Shown here: positions 1 to 9,765 of the stretch, in pieces
Position numbering within the stretch: the first letter of the stretch is position 1
Layout: the number at the start of each line of letters is the position of its first letter
DNA from: Eutreptiella sp. 'Long Island Sound 2002'
Taxonomy: Eukaryota > Euglenozoa > Euglenophyceae > Eutreptiales > Eutreptiaceae
Reading direction: 5' to 3'
NCBI GenBank assembly: GCA_964036045.1
Contig: OZ038380.1
Coordinates: 125,160,899 to 125,224,898, forward strand
DNA: 64,000 bases
The notes under the pieces: model-generated
What the model was told of the DNA's origin: nothing
Databases searched by the model: none
What the model saw: the letters and a program-made list of their open reading frames with translations, nothing else
Translations under genes and position numbers: made by a program

Positions 1-768
1 TCGCCAGTACTCGTTGCCCCCATGGGCTCCCCAATCGGGGGAACACAGGACCATACAGGAACGTTCCAAGGCCACCTTGGTCAAGACCTCCCCCAGTTCA
101 CCGAACCCGGGGTTCCCGTAGGCCATCCCGAAAGAGGGCCAGTAAAATTTGTAGCTGCAGTTCTTCCCCTTTCTGCAGAAAACGTCCAGGACATGTTGCT
201 CGTCGCTGGATAACAACTCTACCCTCAGGTCTTCTCTAGAGTAACCCAACTCCTTCAGACCTTGGTCTAGGACTTCCCCCAATAGTTGATAGTCTTCAGT
301 TCTGGAGGCCGCCATCATGTTCGAGGCCTCCTCCTTTGTTACCCTCAGGTAGTTCGAGGTTTGCTCAGACTGCTCCAGTGGCACCGACTCTCTGCCCTCA
401 CCGTGGTCCACGTAGAGGAGGTAGGGCGCTTGCAGCGCCAGGGATTGTATCTGGGAGTGCTGCACAAAGAAGTCAGTCCCCAATACAAAGTCGAAGGCCT
501 CAGTGTCCATCACATAGAACCGATGGGCGATAGTTCGGGAGCCCATAGGTACCTCCAATTCACAGTCCCCGCAGCTGTGCACCACATGTCCATCCCCCAT
601 TCGTATAGCCGCGGTGGTCATGGTGTTTTTCAGGCTCCTACAAGGTAAACCTTTCTTGGCCACTATAGATATGGTGGCTGCAGTATCCAATACCCCCAGG
701 TATTCACGTCCCCCTAGTCGGACAGGTACCCAGAACACCAGGTCCAGGGCCCCACCGGAGCGTCCCAG
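1..768 (-). CDS. Element E pol N-terminus with retropepsin-like protease (partial)
   Basis: A 256-codon frame without stops runs from a TGA at 769-771 to the left edge of the window. It contains the motif LDTAATISIV (Asp codon at 685-687), which matches the D-T/S-G/A-A active-site signature of retroviral-type aspartic proteases, preceded by a hydrophobic strand (DLVFWVPV). A second hydrophobic stretch, FVLGTDFF, about 70 residues later fits the protease flap/C-terminal strand. In an LTR element the protease cuts the Gag-Pol precursor inside the particle. No ATG opens the frame, so it is probably expressed as a fusion with Gag by suppression or frameshift, or is now silent. The residue after DT is Ala rather than Gly, a variant known in retroelement proteases. 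Confidence is good for the family and low for activity. Confidence 0.65.
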   Translation of the reverse strand, partial: MGRSGGALDLVFWVPVRLGGREYLGVLDTAATISIVAKKGLPCRSLKNTMTTAAIRMGDGHVVHSCGDCELEVPMGSRTIAHRFYVMDTEAFDFVLGTDFFVQHSQIQSLALQAPYLLYVDHGEGRESVPLEQSEQTSNYLRVTKEEASNMMAASRTEDYQLLGEVLDQGLKELGYSREDLRVELLSSDEQHVLDVFCRKGKNCSYKFYWPSFGMAYGNPGFGELGEVLTKVALERSCMVLCSPDWGAHGGNEYWR

Positions 769-771
769 TCA

Positions 772-2672
772 GAACTCCGCGGGACAGGTCACCTCCAACC
801 CCTTGTTCCGCAATTTGCCGGCCATCCTCATGAAACGGCTTCTCTTCATAGCGTTGCCGTCATCACCACCTTCTTGCTCATGTTGGCCCCTTGTCTTGCT
901 GGGCCTGCGTTTGCGAGCGTGTGGTGGGACCAGACTGCCCTCCAGAAGGTTCGGAGTTCCCCCCTGGATTAGGGTTGGAGTTGCCTCCATTCTTGTCCGG
1001 GTTCTTGTTGTCCTTGTCTGGCTGCCGGTTAGCGCCTGCTCCTAGTCCACCTTGGTTCTTGTCTTACCCTTTTCCACGTCCTTTCGACTTGCCCTTGCCG
1101 GAGTCCTTGCCGTTGCCTTTGCCTCCACCTTTGCCAGAACCTTTGCCAGGATCCTCGCCCTTCAGCTTCGCCGACAGGCGTTGCTTGTGGTAGCAATCAT
1201 TTTGGTAGTGCTTTCTCTTCCCACAGAAGACACAGGTGATTGTACACCTGTAGTGATATGGCATCCTTGCTTTGGCGCCGGTGTTGGTCTCCTGCTTCTT
1301 CCTTTGGACTACGAAGCAGTCGCGCTGCTCGCAGTCGGTAACGTGCTGCAGGAGGCCCTGCCCATCTCTGGCATCACACCAGAAGAGCTCCTTGACATTT
1401 TCCATGATACGGGCGTGTTTGGGGGTAGTCCGCTATCCAGGTCGGGATCCTTGGTACCCTTTGCCTGGGCTTCCAGAGCCTCCCCCTCCAGGACGGTAGT
1501 TGTTCAGGTCGTGGTCGCTTTCTTTCTCCAGCGCCAGCTCCAGGAGTAGTACACACAAATCCTCCTAGTGGAGGGCTATAGCCTTGCGCTCTGCCGTTGA
1601 ACAGCACTCGTCCCACAGCTCCCGAGAGAGCTTAGCCACCAACCAGAAAAGCAGGTCATCGCTGCTGTAGGAACCGGGCGTCAATCGTCCAGCCCAGTGA
1701 TCCAGGTCAGCCAATAGCTCAGAGACCCTGCCAGGTTTGGGGTTTTTGGGCAGCACGGCCAAGTTCTGGATCTCGGCCCTGATGGAGAGGTGGGTTTCAT
1801 AGGTCGGGTACTGCCTCTCCACGGCAACCAACATGTCGGCAAAGGTGGCGGACTTAGTCACGATCCGCTTGACCTGCTTCTCCAGGTACTTGGTCTTGCA
1901 ACACTGCAGGAGCAGATTGCAGTTGACCGGTCCACTAGCGTGGGTTTGGCCGGTCAATCACAGGAACCAGCCAAAATTCTCAGTGAACTTACTGAGGTCC
2001 TTGCCTGTGAACTCAGGCAAGCTCACCATGATGTTGGAGGTGGCAATGGCCTTAGCCTCCTGAGACCTGCGTCCCCCATGGCGCCGGGTCTTCCTCTTCT
2101 TCTTTTTCGTTTCTTCTTGGGTTCTCGGGGTCCTCAGGGTCGTCATCCTCCGAGGGCGAAGCAGAAGTCATCGACGGCGGCTAATCATTGGAGGGGTCAC
2201 TGCCTAGGTCACTGGAGACATAGGGCTCCACGTCCACCATTGCCCTCAGGGCTGTCAGCCCCAGCCGGTCCAGCTCGGCTCTCGTAGAATTCTCCATCTG
2301 GCTGTAGGATGGCTGGGCCGTCCTCGGCACCAAAGGGCTTCTCGGTATCGCTGCAGGAGTCGGCATCGGTCGGCTCCTCAGGCTCCCCAGGGTGTTTGTC
2401 AACCCTGCCACCAGGTGGTTAGCCTGTATTCGATGGGGTGACATTCCCACCGTGGTAGGTGACGCTTGAGGCGGAATCAGGGGCTCTAGTTTAGCCCGAA
2501 TCTCTTGAGTGAGATCGCCAACAACTTTAGAGGTGGCTCCTCGGAGCGCCTCGTTGATCTCCGACCGCGTGAGGGACCTGTTGGAGGATCTCCCTGATCC
2601 TCTACTCCTGTTCCCGCATGACTCAGGTCGTCTCCTCAGCCCATTCAGGGTTACATACCCAGGAACATCCAC
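772..2672 (-). pseudogene. Element E gag: capsid-like domain plus CCHC zinc knuckle, broken
   Basis: Pieces in one main minus frame read through a capsid-like segment (about 1565-2080, with LPEFTGKDLSKF and a leucine-rich helical region) into CVFCGKRKHYQNDC near 1190-1250. The latter is a textbook C-x2-C-x4-H-x4-C nucleic-acid-binding knuckle. A tail of GKG/GKGK repeats (about 1064-1160) follows, as in nucleocapsids. The frame carries in-frame stops at 1958-1960 (TGA), 1565-1567 (TAG), about 1434 (TAG) and 1064 (TAG), and the region 2181-2672 is in another frame. Gag would form the particle and bind element RNA; this copy cannot make a continuous protein. Upstream Pro/Thr-rich sequence is annotated separately. 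Confidence 0.65.
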
Positions 2673-3110
2673 ATAGGCTCCCTAGCGGGTAGGGGATGGT
2701 GATAGTCAGCCGCATACCATTGCGGCGCAGAAGTGGAGGCCACCGGCTCACTGGTTGTAGTTGCCTCTGGAAACGCAGTGGTAGGTGGGTTCACACCATA
2801 GGCAGGGTAGGTAGGCATACCAGTAAAGCCTGTTCCCTCAGCCATAGGCGGGGTAGTTATGGGTGTGGATGTTGCAGCGGCTGGGTCTGGAGTTGGGAGT
2901 CTGGTGGTTGTAGTGACGCGAAATGGTGGGCTGTCCACGAATGCGCAAGAACAGGCCACTCAATGGGTGTTTCCTGGGATGGATGAATGTACCATAGGTA
3001 CTCCGTAGACCTTTTGGATCCTGCGGACAGGCAGCGCGAACGCTGCCGCGAAGCGCCAGATTGTCGCAGGCGATAATTGCCAGGTCAGGCTTGCATTGCA
3101 GGTTCGGCAT
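2651..3110 (-). pseudogene. Element E gag leader, Pro/Thr-rich (uncertain)
   Basis: Two overlapping minus frames (2651-2959 and 2838-3110) cover this stretch. The first encodes a Pro/Thr/Ala-rich low-complexity peptide such as often precedes capsid in plant and protist Gags. The second starts MPNLQCKPDL and may be the original N-terminus, with a frame change joining the two. No recognised domain is present. The assignment rests on position directly upstream of the E gag frames and on composition. Confidence 0.35.
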
Positions 3111-3151
3111 GAAAGACCGCCAAAAGGCAGTGATTTTACAATAAATTTTTA

Positions 3152-3619
3152 TTGCAGATCATTAATTTTAATTATGACGGGTTCATCCAAGGGTGTAGTA
3201 TAAGTTACGGGCATGCGTTGGATCTGTGCTTCACAGAGACCAAACACTCTGCCCTTTCTGTGCACAGGACACCAGACTGTGTCATGTATGGGACCATGCA
3301 AGGGTCCTACGATGATTTAAGCCAAGCAAAAGACACGGAGAACCCTGTGGGAACGACGGACACCGAAGTGATTCCAGTGCTCCTTGTGTGTCGCTCCGTG
3401 CCTAGAAGGATGACCAAGAGTGGGGCTGGTGCGCTACTGGAGGCGCTTGCACGTCCGGAGAAGAGAGGGTTTTCCGAGTTTGACAAATCTCAAGAGATTT
3501 TGCGAAAAATCAGGGATTTCGACAAAATGTTTGCAGGAACTTCAAGGGCCGTAGCAACGGAACTGGTGGAGCGAAGCAAAGCGTCAAACTACAGAATCCT
3601 CACAATATCTGGGCAATAA
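3152..3619 (+). CDS. Hypothetical ORF, 155 aa, unrecognised
   Basis: An ATG-initiated open frame lies just beyond an AT-rich stretch (3130-3170). The predicted protein is soluble, with no signal peptide or membrane segment. Its C-terminal half (from about residue 85) is charged and helix-prone, with a run rich in Lys/Arg/Glu/Phe. I recognise no family. It may be an exon of a longer gene, a fragment of the neighbouring element or chance. It overlaps the tail of a minus-strand ORF at 3600-3619. Confidence 0.2.
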   Translation: MQIINFNYDGFIQGCSISYGHALDLCFTETKHSALSVHRTPDCVMYGTMQGSYDDLSQAKDTENPVGTTDTEVIPVLLVCRSVPRRMTKSGAGALLEALARPEKRGFSEFDKSQEILRKIRDFDKMFAGTSRAVATELVERSKASNYRILTISGQ

Positions 3620-3998
3620 GGAGCCAAAAGCCTGTGCACCCCACTACCGCTTCAGTAGGAGAGGATGATGCGTGGAGGTCAGAACCGCTTGGTGCGCCGT
3701 CGAAGGTCGAATCACCCGTCGGTTCGTGCCGGTGGTGTACTCCTTCATGTGCCATGCTTTCTCCAGCATCCTTCTCTCTGTCTCTCTTTCTCTTCACAGG
3801 ATTGGTGTCCACCTCCTCGACTGAGAGGGCGCGGAAGGCCGACTGAAGTCCTTCAAGCGAATCATCCGCCACGTCCACCGGCCCATGTAAGGGCACCGAA
3901 GGTACAGCGCTAGGTCCAGGTCCAGGTTCACAAGGTGCTGGCATTGCTGATGCCTCAGGCGCCGTTCTCACGTCGGTGTCCTCCTTCTTTGTGTCCAT
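3600..3998 (-). CDS. Hypothetical acidic/basic ORF, 132 aa, unrecognised
   Basis: A minus-strand open frame starts MDTKKEDTDVRTAP. It has a Pro-rich, acidic N-terminal half (about residues 1-55), then a basic VKRKRDREK cluster near residue 70 resembling a nuclear localisation signal, then a His/Ser-rich tail. A TATATAAG-like sequence lies about 20 nt upstream of the ATG on the same strand (about 4013-4022), which could be promoter-like or fortuitous. No domain is recognised. A TTCACAG at about 3795-3801 belongs to the opposite strand and does not help. Confidence 0.22.
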   Translation of the reverse strand: MDTKKEDTDVRTAPEASAMPAPCEPGPGPSAVPSVPLHGPVDVADDSLEGLQSAFRALSVEEVDTNPVKRKRDREKDAGESMAHEGVHHRHEPTGDSTFDGAPSGSDLHASSSPTEAVVGCTGFWLLIAQIL

Positions 3999-4908
3999 AT
4001 TTGCCCTTCTTGCTTATATATGACAGATCTCGACGCACTGGATGTACGGCACCGGGTTGCTGCTGGTACGCAGAGACTGTCTGCCTCTTGCTACCAGAAG
4101 GTTTTATAGTGATTTCAACACCGTGTGTTTGTTGTGCCTCTCCTGCTGCTTGCTGCTGGTGTAGGGTTCCGGCTGCTTGTTTTTGATGAGCAAAATGTTT
4201 TATTGTTGAAATACAACCAATCCAGGATGGCCCAAGCCAGAGATAAGCAAGTAGAAGAAGATCAGGATCAAAGCATGAGGGGCTGCAGTCAAAAAGAGTT
4301 GGATAAAGACAACTATCAACAATAGACCACAGCAATTAGCATACATTGCAACTCAGGAAGAAATATTTTACATGTTTGGGAAACTGGTTCGAAAACTGCC
4401 CCAAGGGCTCACTCTCATCCACAGTGCCATGTTGAGATGTGCACTCTTTGTCTTTGGGTCCCATAGGTGCTGAGGCTGCATGGCTTGTGGCCCTGAGGTC
4501 ACTGCCATGTCACATGGGATATTCCTACTTGGCTGCGCTGACCGGATATTGAACCCAGGACCTCTCAAAAAGAGGTGCCCCAGCCCCCTAGGGTGCATAC
4601 TACTAGGATAGCTAAGAATTCATGAGAAAACATAGAGAAATTCATAGGCTCTGCCTTCAGTATATCAGTGCCTCAGCAACCCTGGAAGAGATGTTTTAGT
4701 GCCTATAGCTTGGGGACAAAGGGGTCCACACAACATCCTGATTTAGTGTTTGGTTCCATAGGTCAAAATGTGTTATTACCCATTTTCGTTAGGCCAATAC
4801 TAAGATGAAAATGCAAGAGTGCTTAGAGCACCTCTGATACAACTAACGTATACCCTAAAGCAGTGGAAAAGCACTTTTTCTTACTATGTGGACCCCCATG
4901 CTGCGCTC
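3999..4908. other. Unassigned sequence left of the 9.6-kb repeat
   Basis: No convincing coding region, repeat or RNA gene is visible. Short ORFs on both strands have no recognisable features. The last 17 bases (4892-4908) are identical to a stretch inside the 23-bp array at 8311-8327. Confidence 0.5.
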
Positions 4909-4925
4909 AGGTAGGTAGGTAGGTA
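4909..4925 (+). repeat. Left terminal AGGT repeat of the 9.6-kb element
   Basis: Four AGGT units plus A, followed by TCTTCGGGAGCTC. The same junction appears on the minus strand at 44600-44630 and, altered, on the plus strand at 45879-45903, marking a shared element end. Confidence 0.55.
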
Positions 4926-5498
4926 TCTTCGGGAGCTCGGATGCCTCCTCTGACAATGCAGGAAGAAGGTGTTAACAAGCGGACGTCCTGTCTCTCCCAC
5001 TGCCCTAGTTCAGGTGCCTCTTAAGCCGCTCCCGCAAGTGCTTAGGAAGGCAGTGTCGCCGCCACTGGGGTCAGGTGTCCCAGGTGGGAGGGTGTCCCCA
5101 CATGTGTCCATGGTTAGGGCCACAAGCCCCCTCCTCTCGGCGGCATCTCTGGAGGCTGCCGGGCCGTGTGGAGTATCTCTCACCACAAGGGGTATTGCTC
5201 CTGCTAGTCTACGGTACGACCGCCTCACCCTTGCCGCTTGAGTTGCAGGGCCTCTCTGCTTGGCAGGCGGCCCCCTCTTGGGCTTTGTACCGGCTCGCCT
5301 GTCACCGGTTGCTTCCATGGCTCCGGCTGACGTTTGCCATGGTCCCGGATGCAGCCTAGCTGGGCTCGGACCAGTGGCCTTGGGGTACCGCCCCTGCTGC
5401 TGGCCCGGTTGGTCGGCTGGGTCGCCCCAGTGCGCCCGACTCATGGGTTGTTGGTTCTTTCCTGTCCCTCGGCCGCCCTACGTGTGCAGGTGTGTGCG

Positions 5499-6566
5499 GT
5501 GTCCTGGGCCACTTGGCTCCTGTTCACCGGTGTGCCCTCTCGGTGCGTTGTTTTGCTTGTGCGGTGTCCTGGCCCACTTGGCTCCTGTTCATCAGTGTGC
5601 CCGCCCAGTGTGTTGTGTTGGGTGTGCGGTGTCCTCCGCCCCTTGCGTTGCTTTATTGGTGTGGTGTCCTGGATTACTTAGCTCCTGTTCATCGGGGTGC
5701 CCGCTCGGTGCGTTGCTTTGCGTGTGCGGTGTTCTGGGCCACTTGGCTCCTGTTCACCCGTGTGCCCGCGTGGTTTGTTGTATTACGTGTGCGGTGTCCT
5801 GGGCCACTTGGCTCCTGTTCAGCGGTGCGCCCACGCAGTGCTATGCTTTGCTGCTGCGGTGCCCTTGGCAACTTGGCTCCTCTTCACCGGTCTGCTGGCT
5901 CGGTGCTTTGTGTTGCGTGTGCGGTGTCCTGGGCCACGTGACTCCTGTTCAGAGGTGTGCGTTGTGTTGCGTGTGTGGTGTCCTGGGCCACTTGGGTCCT
6001 GTTCACCGGTGTGCCCGCTCGCTGTGTTGTCTTGTGTGTGCTGTGTCCTGGGCCACTTGGCTCCTGTTCACCGGTGTGCCCGCTCCGTGCGTTGTGTCGC
6101 GCGTGCGGTGTCATGGGCCACTTGGCTCCTGTTCACCGGTGTGCTCGCTCCGTGTGCTGTGTTGTGTGTGCGCTGTCCTGGGCCACTTGGCCCCTGTTCA
6201 CCGGTGAGCCTGCTCCGTCCTGTGCTTTTCGCGTGCAGTGTCCTGGGCCACCTGGCTCCTATTCACCGATGTGCCGGCTGGGTTTGTTATGTTGTGTGTG
6301 CGGTATCCTGGGCGAGTTGGCTCCTCTTCACCGGTGTGCCCGCTCTTTGTGTTGTGTCACACGTGCGGTGTCCTGGGCCTCTTTGCTCCTGTTCACCGAT
6401 GTGCCTGCTCGGTGTGTTGTGCTGCGTGTACGGTATCCTGGGCCCTTTGGCTCTTGTTCACCAGTTTGCTCGCTCGGTGTGCTGTGTTGCGTGTGCGGCG
6501 TCTTGGGCCTCTTGGCTCCTGTTCACCAGTGGGCTCGCTCGGCGTGTTGTGCTGGGGGTTGCATGT
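5499..6566 (+). repeat. 65-bp tandem array, about 17 units
   Basis: Units begin GTGTCCTGGGCCACTTGG and continue with CTCCTGTTCACCGGTGTG, then a G/T-rich stretch ending GTGTGCG. Period is 65 bp with occasional shortened or diverged units (for example about 5629-5665). Because 65 is not a multiple of three and stops are rare, several plus frames stay open; their Cys/Leu/Val-rich translations are not treated as proteins. About two diverged units occur, inverted, at 43950-44060. Confidence 0.85.
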
Positions 6567-6584
6567 GCGAGGCGTCGCCGCGGG

Positions 6585-6812
6585 GCGCACACTCGTCCAT
6601 CCAGACGGCGGCTTTTCGCAGCCGGCAGGGGCCGGGTTCGCTGCTGGGCGCGCACTCGTCCAATCCGGACGATGGCTGTTCATAGCCGGCAGGCGCTGGG
6701 TACCCTCGGAGCGCGCACTTGTCGATCCAGACGGCGGCTGTTCAGTAGCCGGCAGGGGCGGGGTTCGCTGCCGGGCGCGCACATGTCCATCTGGACGGCG
6801 GCTGGTGTTGCT
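6585..6812 (+). repeat. 63-65-bp tandem array, about 4 units
   Basis: Units start GCGCGCACTCGTCC or close variants (about 6585, 6648, 6713 and 6775) and contain GACGGCGGCTGTTC and AGCCGGCAGGGG. Unrelated in sequence to the preceding 65-bp array though similar in period. Confidence 0.75.
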
Positions 6813-7480
6813 GGGCACCTGTTCTCGTGCCGTGGTTCATTGCGTGTTGTGCGCGCATTTCGGGTTTGCGGCACCTGGCGGACGTTGCTGCTTGGCACCT
6901 GTCCGTCTGCCTTGGTTGTGGCTGGCGGCGTACCTCTCTCGCGTGCCTCGTGGCCCTGCGTGGTGTGCCGTGCCTCGTCCGGTCCCGTTGCTGTCGGTGC
7001 TCTGGTTGGCTTTCCTGACGGCGTGGTGCCTTTCTGCATCCCGGAGGCTTGCGCTCCCGGCTTTACTGGGTGGCTGCGCGGGGCTAGCGGAGGCCGCCCG
7101 AGATCCGGGCTCATTGTGCCTGCCGCTGGCCCACGCCGAGGCAGGGGCGCTGGGCTTGCTCCGCATCGTACCCGTTCTGGGCCCCGCGATGGGGTTGTCC
7201 AAGGCAGGTCCCTCCGGCGTCAGTCTTGGGCTGCGTGCGGTGGTTGGTGTGTGTGGACGCGGTCACTGACGCGTCCGGTTTCCCGTACTGTCCGTCATTC
7301 GACAGGGGACTCGGCCGGTGCACGGGGGCTATTTCGTGTGGACGCCGACACCTCCCCTTCCGGTTCAGAGGATGCCATGTGGGGGTCCCGTGCGTGTCTG
7401 CGTGTGCTCGTCCGTCCTGGCCAGGTCGGGCGGGCCGGCCTCCTGGGCGCGTATTGGTGCGCCTCATATTTTCCTCTGGC
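6813..7480. other. G/T-rich unique-looking segment of the left arm
   Basis: No tandem structure or domain is seen. The open frames here are continuations of stop-poor frames from the flanking arrays. Confidence 0.5.
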
Positions 7481-8258
7481 CGCTCTGTATTTCTGCCTTG
7501 CCCGGCCCCCTTCGGGCTGGAGTTGCCCCTTTCTTGGTCCTTTGTTTCCCCTCCTCTTGTCCCCCCCCCCCCCCCTTCTTTTTTGTTTTCTTTTCTTCTT
7601 CTTCTGCGCGCCCCCTTTGTCCCTTGCTTTCTTTGATTTCCGGCCCCGGGTGCCTTGGGCCTTGGCGCTTTGTTTTTCTTTCCTCCCTCCCCGGCCTGTG
7701 GTTTTTTTTCCCCTTTTTTTTTGTGCGCCCCCTTTGTCTCTGGCTTTCTCTGGTTTCCGGCCCCGGTCGCCCTGGGCCTTGGCCGCTGTGGGGTATTTAT
7801 TTTGTTTGTCTCCCACTTCTCGGCTCTCCGTGCCCTCTCGCCTCGTTTGTGTTTCCCGCCTCGCCGCTGGCTGCTCCCTGGTGGTTGCTGCCCCCCCCTT
7901 CCTTTTCTGTCTCGCGGTTTTCGTCGCTGCCTCTCGGTGCTCCGTTTTTTCCCCCTTTTTTTCCTCTCTTTCCCCCGTTGTCTCCGGCTTCCTCTCATTT
8001 CCGGCCCCGGGTGCCCTGGGCCTTGGCGCTGTGTGTTGTTTGTTTTGTTGGCCTCCCGCTTCTCGGTTCGCTATGCGCTCTCACCTCTTTTTTGTTTCCC
8101 GCCTGGCCGTTGGCTGCTCCCTGGTGGTTGCTGCCCCGCCCCCCCCCCTTTGTCTCTCGCGTGTTTCGTCGCTGCCGCTCCGTGCTCGGCTTTTTCTTTT
8201 GTCTCTTTCGTTGTGCGCCCCCGTTGTCTCTGGCTTTCTCTGGTTTGCTCGTGTTCTC
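7480..8258 (+). repeat. Polypyrimidine-rich region with about 245-bp tandem duplication
   Basis: The plus strand is strongly C/T-biased with C and T homopolymers. TTGTCTCTGGCTTTCTCTGG-type starts recur at about 7733, 7977 and 8224, giving units of about 245 bp that share GGCCCCGG..GCCCTGGGCCTTGG and CTGCTCCCTGGTGGTTGCTG; a shorter related unit starts near 7617. Similar but purine-rich sequence lies on the plus strand at 43780-43910, in the inverted partial copy. Confidence 0.7.
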
Positions 8259-9360
8259 ATGCGCAGCCCCAGGATGCGCCCATGCGCAGCCCCATGCTTC
8301 GCCCATGCGCACCCCCATGCTGCGCTCCTACACAGCTCAATACTGGGCACATGCGCAGCCCCACTTAACGCCTATGCGCAGCCCCATGCTGCGCTCACGT
8401 GCAGCCCCAAGAAGGTCCCCTGCGCTGCCCGGCTGGACGCCCATGCGCAGCCTGCTGCTGCGCACATGCGCAGACCCACTGAACGCCCATGCACAGGCCC
8501 ATGATGCGCTCATGCACAGCCCCTTGCTGCGCTCATGCGCAGCTCCACGCAGCGCCCCGGCGCAGCCCCATGCTGCGCCAATGCGCAGCCCCACACAGCA
8601 CCAATGCGCAGCCCCATGATGGGCCCATGCGCAGCCCCATGCTGTGCTCCCCCACAGCCCCATGCTGCGCCGATGCGCAGCTGCAGGCTGCGCCCCTGCG
8701 CACTCCCACGTTGCGCCCATGCGCAGCCCCATGCTTCACTTCTGCGCAGCCCCATCCTGCACCCACGCACGACCCTATGCTGCACCCCTGCGTAGGCCAC
8801 CCTGAGAAGCTGCCCAGCCCCAGGCTGCGCCCATGCACAGCCCCAAAGCAACCCCCCATGCGCAGCCCCATGCTGCGCTCATGCACAGCCCTACACAACG
8901 CCCCTGCGCAGGCCCATGCCGCACCCCTGCGCAGCCCCGGGCTGCCCCTGTGCGCAGCCCCGCGCAGCGCCCCTGCGCAGCCCTGTGCTGCGCGCCAGCA
9001 CAGCCACATGCTGCGCCCCTGCGCAGCCCCATGCTGCACTCATGCGCAGCCCCATGCAGCGCCCTTGTGCAGCCCCTAACGGCGCTCACGCGCAGCCACA
9101 CCGGGCGCCCCTGCGAAACTGCGTGCCGTGCCCCAGCTCAGCCACATGCTGCGCCCCAGCACAGCCACATGCTGCGCCTGTTGCACAGCCGCAGCGCCGA
9201 TTAGAGCTCCAGGCAGCGTGCCGGCGCAGCTTCATGCTGCGCCCGTGCCCAGAGCCTCGCGGCGATCCTGCACAGTTCCATACCGCACGCGTGTGGCAGC
9301 CCCGCAGCACGCCCCTGCACGGTGCCGGGCTGCGCCCCTTGTGCCGCCCTGCGCTGCCCC
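8259..9360 (+). repeat. 23-bp tandem array of hairpin-forming units, about 40 copies
   Basis: The consensus unit is ATGCGCAGCCCCATGC followed by TGCGCCC. Within it GCGCAGC and GCTGCGC are exact reverse complements separated by CCCAT, so each unit could form a 7-bp stem with a 5-nt loop. The period of 23 is regular from 8259 and decays after about 9120. There are no non-repetitive spacers, so it is not CRISPR-like. Open frames through it on both strands are by-products. Confidence 0.85.
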
Positions 9361-9607
9361 CAGCCAAGAAACAACCCACCACCACACCACCGCGGAGCCC
9401 CCCCCCCCCCCGAAACACACCATTTTTACGGCCAGTGAAAGCCCCTGGTGACGGGGGCTGTGCTGTCACCTGCCGCCTGCTTCGGCGCACCCTGGCAGGA
9501 CCGGGTAAACCGCCCTGTGGATGGTTGGGGGCTGCAACTTTCTGGCGGCCCCCCTTTGGCTTTGCCGTCGCCTCCAGCTGGCGAACCAGAACCAGAAATG
9601 AGAAACC

Positions 9608-9765
9608 AACACCACCAGCCCCACCACAACCACCACTACTACCGCGACCACCACAACCACGACCACCACCACCACCACCACTACCACCACCACCACCCCC
9701 AACACCACCACCACCACCACCACCACCACCACCACCACCAGCCACACAACCACCACCACGGCCCG
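9608..9765 (+). repeat. CAC/CCA trinucleotide microsatellite
   Basis: Nearly pure A/C sequence dominated by CAC triplets, with the longest run about 9700-9740. It produces poly-His on one frame and poly-Val/Gly on the opposite strand, which are not credible proteins. Confidence 0.9.

Larger units (their letters stand above)
1..3110 (-). mobile_element. Element E: degenerate Ty3/gypsy-like retrotransposon, 5' part, cut by window edge
   Basis: The minus strand reads, from right to left, a Pro/Thr-rich leader, a capsid-like Gag region, a canonical CCHC zinc knuckle with a Lys/Gly-rich tail, and then an aspartic protease. This is the usual gag-pol order of an LTR retrotransposon. The gag part is split by in-frame stops and frame changes, while the protease frame is open to the left edge. 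No LTR is visible; the 5' LTR, if present, would lie right of about 3110, and I found no matching repeat. RT and integrase would lie outside the window. Its protein sequences differ clearly from elements A, B, C and D, so it is a separate family. Confidence 0.7.

Noticed and set aside
4909-4925. Telomeric repeat
   Set aside because: AGGT does not match TTTAGGG or TTAGGG types and is only about 17 bp long; better as an element end.
5697-8504. 935-codon plus ORF (and 315-, 343- and 433-codon ORFs nearby)
   Set aside because: They run through 65-bp and polypyrimidine repeats whose period is not a multiple of three; openness comes from lack of stop triplets and the translation has no domain.
8259-9360. 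CRISPR-like array
   Set aside because: Units are directly adjacent with no unique spacers, and the context is eukaryotic.
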